Positions 60,309 to 64,000 of a stretch of DNA of 64,000 bases are shown here, in pieces. Within the stretch, counting starts at the first letter, position 1. Each line of letters opens with the position of its first letter. A program made the position numbers and the translations under genes. Origin of the DNA: Neisseria sp. DTU_2020_1000833_1_SI_GRL_NUU_006. GTDB taxonomy: Bacteria; Pseudomonadota; Gammaproteobacteria; Burkholderiales; Neisseriaceae. The stretch spans positions 744,001-808,000 of the forward strand of contig CP135593.1 of the NCBI GenBank assembly GCA_032388755.1, given 5' to 3'. Below the pieces are notes generated by a model. The model worked only from the letters and a program-made list of their open reading frames with translations. It was not told the DNA's origin and did not search any database.

Positions 60309-60956
60309 ATGAAAGTATTATTGTTAGGCGCGCCGGGCGCGGGCAAAGGCACTCAGGCTCAATTCATCACCGCTGCGTTCAGCATTCCGCAAATTTCCAC
60401 CGGCGACATGCTCCGCGCTGCGATTAAAGCAGGCACGCCGCTGGGTTTGGAAGCGAAAAAAATCATTGACGAAGGCGGCTTGGTGCGCGACGACATCATC
60501 ATCGGCATGGTCAAAGAGCGCATCGCGCAAGACGACTGCAAAAACGGTTTCCTGTTCGACGGCTTCCCGCGCACGCTGGCACAAGCCGAAGCGATGGTTG
60601 AAGCGGGTGTGGATTTGGACGCGGTCGTTGAAATCGACGTACCCGACAGCGTGATTGTCGACCGCATGAGCGGCCGCCGCGTCCACTTGGCTTCCGGCCG
60701 CACCTACCACGTTACCTACAATCCGCCCAAAGTCGAAGGCAAAGACGACGTAACCGGCGAAGATTTGATTCAGCGCGACGACGACAAAGAAGAAACCGTC
60801 AAAAAACGCCTTGCCGTGTACCACGAGCAAACCGAAGTGCTGGTCGATTTTTACAGCAAGCTGGAAGGCGAACACGCGCCGAAATACATCAAGGTTGACG
60901 GCACTCAGCCGGTAGAAGCCGTGAAAGCCGAAATATTGGGCGCATTGGGCAAATAA
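60309..60956 (+). CDS. adk: Adenylate kinase
   Basis: 215 residues. The P-loop is LLGAPGAGKGTQAQFIT. The AMP-binding part has ISTGDMLRAAIKAGTPLG and GFLFDGFPRTLAQAEAM. A long LID domain starts MSGRRVHLASGRTYHVTYNPP and continues through DVTGEDLIQRDDDKEETVKKRL, without zinc-binding Cys. It converts ATP + AMP to 2 ADP. AAAAAGGAAC provides the ribosome binding site. A DUS hairpin follows. Confidence 0.96.
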   Translation: MKVLLLGAPGAGKGTQAQFITAAFSIPQISTGDMLRAAIKAGTPLGLEAKKIIDEGGLVRDDIIIGMVKERIAQDDCKNGFLFDGFPRTLAQAEAMVEAGVDLDAVVEIDVPDSVIVDRMSGRRVHLASGRTYHVTYNPPKVEGKDDVTGEDLIQRDDDKEETVKKRLAVYHEQTEVLVDFYSKLEGEHAPKYIKVDGTQPVEAVKAEILGALGK

Positions 60957-60963
60957 ATCGAAA

Positions 60964-61003
60964 AGGTCGTCTGAAAACAGGAAATCAGGTTTTCAGACGA
61001 CCT
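60964..61003. terminator. DUS hairpin after adk
   Basis: AGGTCGTCTGAA (60964-60975) and TTCAGACGACCT (60992-61003), followed by GTTTTTG. Inner bases extend the stem. Confidence 0.7.
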
Positions 61004-61047
61004 GTTTTTGATAAACAGCGTGTTGCAACCGAAAAATAATCATTCGG

Positions 61048-61153
61048 CGTCATTCCCGCGCAGGCGGAAATCCATTTCTGAATTTGGGCAATCGCTGTTT
61101 AAATCTGATGAACTGAGTTTTATCAATGGATTCCCGCCTGCGCGGGAATGACG
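61048..61153. repeat. dRS3-bounded Neisseria intergenic repeat (copy 2)
   Basis: CGTCATTCCCGCGCAGGCGG and GCGGGAATGACG inverted ends around about 80 bases, related to the copy at 44071-44176. It sits in the gap between adk and pyrF. Confidence 0.7.
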
Positions 61154-61304
61154 GCTGATGTACCGGTTCAAATTTATCCGAAACAGTTTGTCGGGGGCTT
61201 GAGTCCGCGTAGGTGGACATCAATGCCCGACCTACGGTTTGAATTTACGTTGTTACTGCGAAAAAGACGATAAAGGTCGTCTGAAAACCCAAAACGAAAA
61301 CACC

Positions 61305-62045
61305 ATGAATCCTTTAATCACCGACTTCCAAACTCCGCAACAACGCACCCCCGTCATCGTTGCCCTTGATTTTGCCAACGAAAAAGACACGCTCGGATTC
61401 GTCCGCAACCTTGATCCGACGTTGTGCCAAATCAAAATCGGCAAAGAACTGTTTACCGCCACGGGGCGCAGTTTGGCGGAAAGCCTGATTCATCAGGGCT
61501 TCAAACTCTTTCTTGATTTGAAATACCACGACATTCCCCACACCGTCGCGCAAGCCTGCAAAGTCGCCGCCGACATGGGCGTGTGGATGGTCGATATGCA
61601 CGCATCGGGCGGCCGCCGCATGATGGAAGCCGCCGCCGAAGCCGTTGCCGGATACGGCACGAAGCCGCTCTTAATCGGCGTAACCGTGTTGACCAGCATG
61701 GAACAAAGCGATTTGGCGGAAATCGGTTTGAACATCGCCCCTGAAGAACAAGTCATCCGCTTGGCAAAACTGGCGCAAAGTTCGGGCTTGGACGGCGTGG
61801 TCTGCTCCGCCCAAGAAGCCGCGCCACTGCGCCGCGAATTGGGGCAGGATTTTGTCTTGGTAACGCCCGGCATCCGTTTGGACGTTGCCGGCAACAACGA
61901 CGACCAACGCCGCATCATGACGCCCGCCGAAGCATTGGCAGCGGGTTCGACTTATCTGGTGATGGGCCGTCCGGTAACCAAAGCTGCTGATCCGGTAGCC
62001 GTATTGCGCGAAGTGAACCGCGTAGCGAACCTTGAAGCAAACTGA
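61305..62045 (+). CDS. pyrF: Orotidine 5'-phosphate decarboxylase
   Basis: 246 residues from ATG 61305 (MNPLITDFQTPQ). The frame extends upstream to 61239 through a DUS but without support. The active-site motif is LDLKYHDIPHTVAQAC, preceded by IVALDFANEKD and KIGKELFTATG. The C-terminal phosphate-binding loop is YLVMGRPVTKAADPVAVLRE. It makes UMP from OMP in pyrimidine synthesis. Placed before the heptose genes but with no evident functional tie to them. Confidence 0.95.
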   Translation: MNPLITDFQTPQQRTPVIVALDFANEKDTLGFVRNLDPTLCQIKIGKELFTATGRSLAESLIHQGFKLFLDLKYHDIPHTVAQACKVAADMGVWMVDMHASGGRRMMEAAAEAVAGYGTKPLLIGVTVLTSMEQSDLAEIGLNIAPEEQVIRLAKLAQSSGLDGVVCSAQEAAPLRRELGQDFVLVTPGIRLDVAGNNDDQRRIMTPAEALAAGSTYLVMGRPVTKAADPVAVLREVNRVANLEAN

Positions 62046-62099
62046 TTTTCAGACGACCTTACAGGTTGAGGCCGTTTGAAAAAACACAACGGAGGCAAT

Positions 62100-63062
62100 A
62101 TGCCCACCAAGTTCCAACAAGAAACCCTCAAATCCCGTTTCGCACAAGCCAAAGTCCTTGTTGTCGGCGACGTGATGCTCGACCGCTATTGGTTTGGCGA
62201 CGTGTCCCGTATTTCGCCCGAAGCGCCCGTGCCGGTGGCCAAAATCGGACGAATCGACCAACGTGCGGGCGGAGCGGCGAACGTTGCGCGCAACATCGCT
62301 TCGTTGGGCGGCAAAGCAGGGCTGTTGTCGGTAACCGGCGACGACGAAGCCGCCAACGCGCTCGACGCGCTGATGGCGCAGGACGGCGTCGCCTCCTATC
62401 TGATGCGCGACAAACAAATCGCCACCACCGTCAAACTGCGCGTCGTCGCCCGCAACCAGCAGCTTATCCGCCTTGATTTTGAAGAACATCCCAACCGCGA
62501 AGTGTTGGAGCAAATCAAGCAGAAATACCGTGAAATATTGCCCGAATACGACGCAATCATTTTTTCAGACTACGGCAAAGGCGGCCTGTCGCACATCTCC
62601 GATATGATAGATTGGGCGAAACACGCCGGTAAAACCGTATTAATCGACCCCAAAGGCGACGATTACGAAAAATACGCCGGCGCCACACTGATTACACCCA
62701 ATAGAGCCGAATTGAAAGAAGTGGTCGGCAGTTGGAAAAACGAAAGCGAGCTGACCGAAAAAGCGCAAAACCTGCGCCGCCACCTCGACCTGACCGCCGT
62801 TTTACTGACCCGCAGTGAAGAGGGCATGACCCTGTTCAGCGAAGGCGAACCCATTTACCAGCCCACCCGCGCCCAAGAAGTTTACGACGTATCCGGCGCA
62901 GGCGACACCGTCATTGCCGGAGTGGGCTTGGGGCTGGCGGCAGGCTACACCATGCCCGAAGCCATGCACCTCGCCAATACCGCCGCCGGTGTCGTCGTCG
63001 CCAAACTCGGCACGGCGGTTTGCTCGTTTGCAGAGTTGAACAAAGCATTGGAAGAGCAGTAA
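62100..63062 (+). CDS. hldA: D-glycero-beta-D-manno-heptose-7-phosphate kinase
   Basis: 320 residues from ATG 62100 with GGAGGCAAT just before. A start 8 codons upstream is rejected. It is a PfkB-type sugar kinase: LVVGDVMLDRYWFGDVSRISPEAPVPVAKIGR, then RAGGAANVARNIASLGGKAGLL. Catalytic segment DVSGAGDTVIAGVGLGLAAGYT holds the Asp. It matches the kinase half of HldE (RfaE). The adenylyltransferase half is absent, as in Neisseria where HldC is separate. It phosphorylates heptose-7-P for ADP-heptose. Confidence 0.94.
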   Translation: MPTKFQQETLKSRFAQAKVLVVGDVMLDRYWFGDVSRISPEAPVPVAKIGRIDQRAGGAANVARNIASLGGKAGLLSVTGDDEAANALDALMAQDGVASYLMRDKQIATTVKLRVVARNQQLIRLDFEEHPNREVLEQIKQKYREILPEYDAIIFSDYGKGGLSHISDMIDWAKHAGKTVLIDPKGDDYEKYAGATLITPNRAELKEVVGSWKNESELTEKAQNLRRHLDLTAVLLTRSEEGMTLFSEGEPIYQPTRAQEVYDVSGAGDTVIAGVGLGLAAGYTMPEAMHLANTAAGVVVAKLGTAVCSFAELNKALEEQ

Positions 63063-63069
63063 TTTCTTT

Positions 63070-63103
63070 TTCAGACGACCCCGTCTTTCCAAGGTCGTCT
63101 GAA
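63070..63103. terminator. Inverted DUS pair between hldA and hldD
   Basis: TTCAGACGACC (63070-63080) then AGGTCGTCTGAA (63092-63103), arranged tail to tail. Confidence 0.5.
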
Positions 63104-63151
63104 ACGAGTGCAACGAGTTTCGCCAAAACCAAAAAACAAAGGAAACCCAAT

Positions 63152-64000
63152 ATGACCATCATCGTAACAGGCGCGGCCGGCTTTATCGGCAGCAACATCG
63201 TCAAAGCCCTCAACCAACGCGGCATTACCGACATCGTCGCCGTCGACAACCTGACCCGTGGCGAAAAATTCAAAAACCTTGCCGAGTGCGAAATCGCCCA
63301 CTACCTCGACAAACACGAATTCATCCGTCAAGTGCGCGGCCATCTTCTGCCTTACGAAAACATCGAAGCCGTCTTCCACCAAGGCGCATGTTCCGACACC
63401 ATGAACCACGACGGCCTCTACATGATGGACAACAACTACCAGTACACGCTCGACCTTTTGGACTGGTGTCAGGACGAACGCATCCCCTTCCTCTACGCCT
63501 CCAGCGCCGCCGTGTACGGCAAAGGCGAAATCTTCCGCGAAGAGCGCGAACTTGAAAAACCGCTCAATGTGTACGGCTACTCCAAATTCCTGTTCGACCA
63601 AGTATTGCGCCGCCGCATGAAAGAAGGCCTGACCGCCCAAGTCGTCGGCTTCCGCTACTTCAACGTTTACGGACAACACGAACAACACAAAGGCCGCATG
63701 GCATCCGTCGCCTTCCACCATTTCAACCAATACCGCGAACACGGTTACGTCAACCTGTTCGGTGCCAACGACGGCTACGGCAACGGCGAACAAACCCGCG
63801 ACTTCGTCAGCGTCGAAGACGTCGCCAAAGTCAACCTCTACTTCTTCGACCACCCCAATCTCTCCGGCATCTACAACCTCGGCACCGGCCGCAGCCAACA
63901 ATTCAACGAACTCGCCGCCGCTACCGTCAACGCCTGCCGCGCCGCCGAAGGCAAACCTGAACTGAGCTTAAAAGAGCTGATAGAAGAAGAACTTATCCGC
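63152..64000 (+). CDS. hldD: ADP-L-glycero-D-manno-heptose-6-epimerase (3' end outside window)
   Basis: 283 residues are visible. The extended SDR Rossmann motif is IIVTGAAGFIGSNIVKALNQRG, with the catalytic Tyr-x-x-x-Lys in NVYGYSKFLFDQVLRRR and FRYFNVYGQHEQHKGRMASV, matching HldD. The normal length is about 330 residues, so about 50 are missing past the edge. It epimerises ADP-D,D-heptose to ADP-L,D-heptose, following HldA in the pathway. AAAGGAAACC is the ribosome binding site. Confidence 0.95.
   Translation, partial: MTIIVTGAAGFIGSNIVKALNQRGITDIVAVDNLTRGEKFKNLAECEIAHYLDKHEFIRQVRGHLLPYENIEAVFHQGACSDTMNHDGLYMMDNNYQYTLDLLDWCQDERIPFLYASSAAVYGKGEIFREERELEKPLNVYGYSKFLFDQVLRRRMKEGLTAQVVGFRYFNVYGQHEQHKGRMASVAFHHFNQYREHGYVNLFGANDGYGNGEQTRDFVSVEDVAKVNLYFFDHPNLSGIYNLGTGRSQQFNELAAATVNACRAAEGKPELSLKELIEEELIR

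Noticed and set aside
1..64000. CRISPR arrays, rRNA or tRNA genes
   Set aside because: No regularly spaced direct repeats with unique spacers, no rRNA-like segments and no convincing cloverleaf were seen on reading. The recurrent 12-mers are uptake sequences.

Overview
The window is a Neisseria chromosome segment. The 12-base DNA uptake sequence AGGTCGTCTGAA and its complement recur in almost every intergenic gap, usually as inverted pairs that form terminator-like hairpins. This variant is the uptake dialect described for the N. mucosa / N. sicca / N. macacae group. Gene content agrees: LOS genes lpxK, kdsB, hldA and hldD, a Zur-ZigA pair, Neisseria-type dRS3-bounded repeats, and IS5- and IS110-family elements. 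Species assignment is inference.

Layout. 1-8.4 kb (minus strand) is the tail-fibre/baseplate module of a P2-like prophage in the order V, W, J, I, collar fibre, fibre assembly, hypothetical, beta-helix spike (running off the left edge). Upstream of V it decays into fragments, and no head, lysis or integrase genes are visible. 8.4-10.8 kb holds a non-coding stretch and an IS5-family element that split a small hypothetical gene. 10.9-23.3 kb is chromosomal metabolism: an acyl-CoA dehydrogenase, a VIT-family membrane protein, a very large MalQ-GlgB fusion, SlyD, an alanine-rich lipoprotein, an FAD oxidoreductase, malate dehydrogenase and a NYN/LOTUS protein. 23.4-24.4 kb is an AT-rich orphan membrane gene whose C-terminus resembles that of the CNNM/CorC-type protein beside it.

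26-39 kb carries a DUF3360 transporter-like protein, zur with its GTPase partner, a PLD-like gene split by an amber codon, and the yejB-yejE-yejF peptide ABC transporter. A Doc/Fic toxin cassette sits between yejB and yejE, and an acyl-CoA ligase sits between yejE and yejF. trxA and uvrB follow. 39.3-42.6 kb is an accessory patch: two AT-rich unknown genes, an IS110-family element inserted in a ~205-bp repeat whose uninterrupted copy lies about 0.8 kb away, and a DUF305 gene behind a MerR-type promoter. 42.7-54.9 kb holds transporters, hydrolases, a LysR regulator with a divergent hydrolase, a methyltransferase, TauE/SafE, pssA and xseA. 55-64 kb is a PIN-like gene followed by an envelope and housekeeping run (lpxK, two DUF2059 genes, trm112-like, kdsB, adk, pyrF, hldA, hldD).

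How the genes relate. lpxK, kdsB, hldA and hldD all feed lipid A, Kdo and heptose steps of LOS. zur and zigA form a zinc-homeostasis pair. yejB/E/F are the membrane and ATPase parts of one peptide importer. The fusion enzyme joins maltodextrin disproportionation to glycogen branching. The accessory patches at 8-11, 23-24, 29.6-32.2 and 39.3-42.5 kb stand out by base composition, broken genes, repeats or mobile elements.
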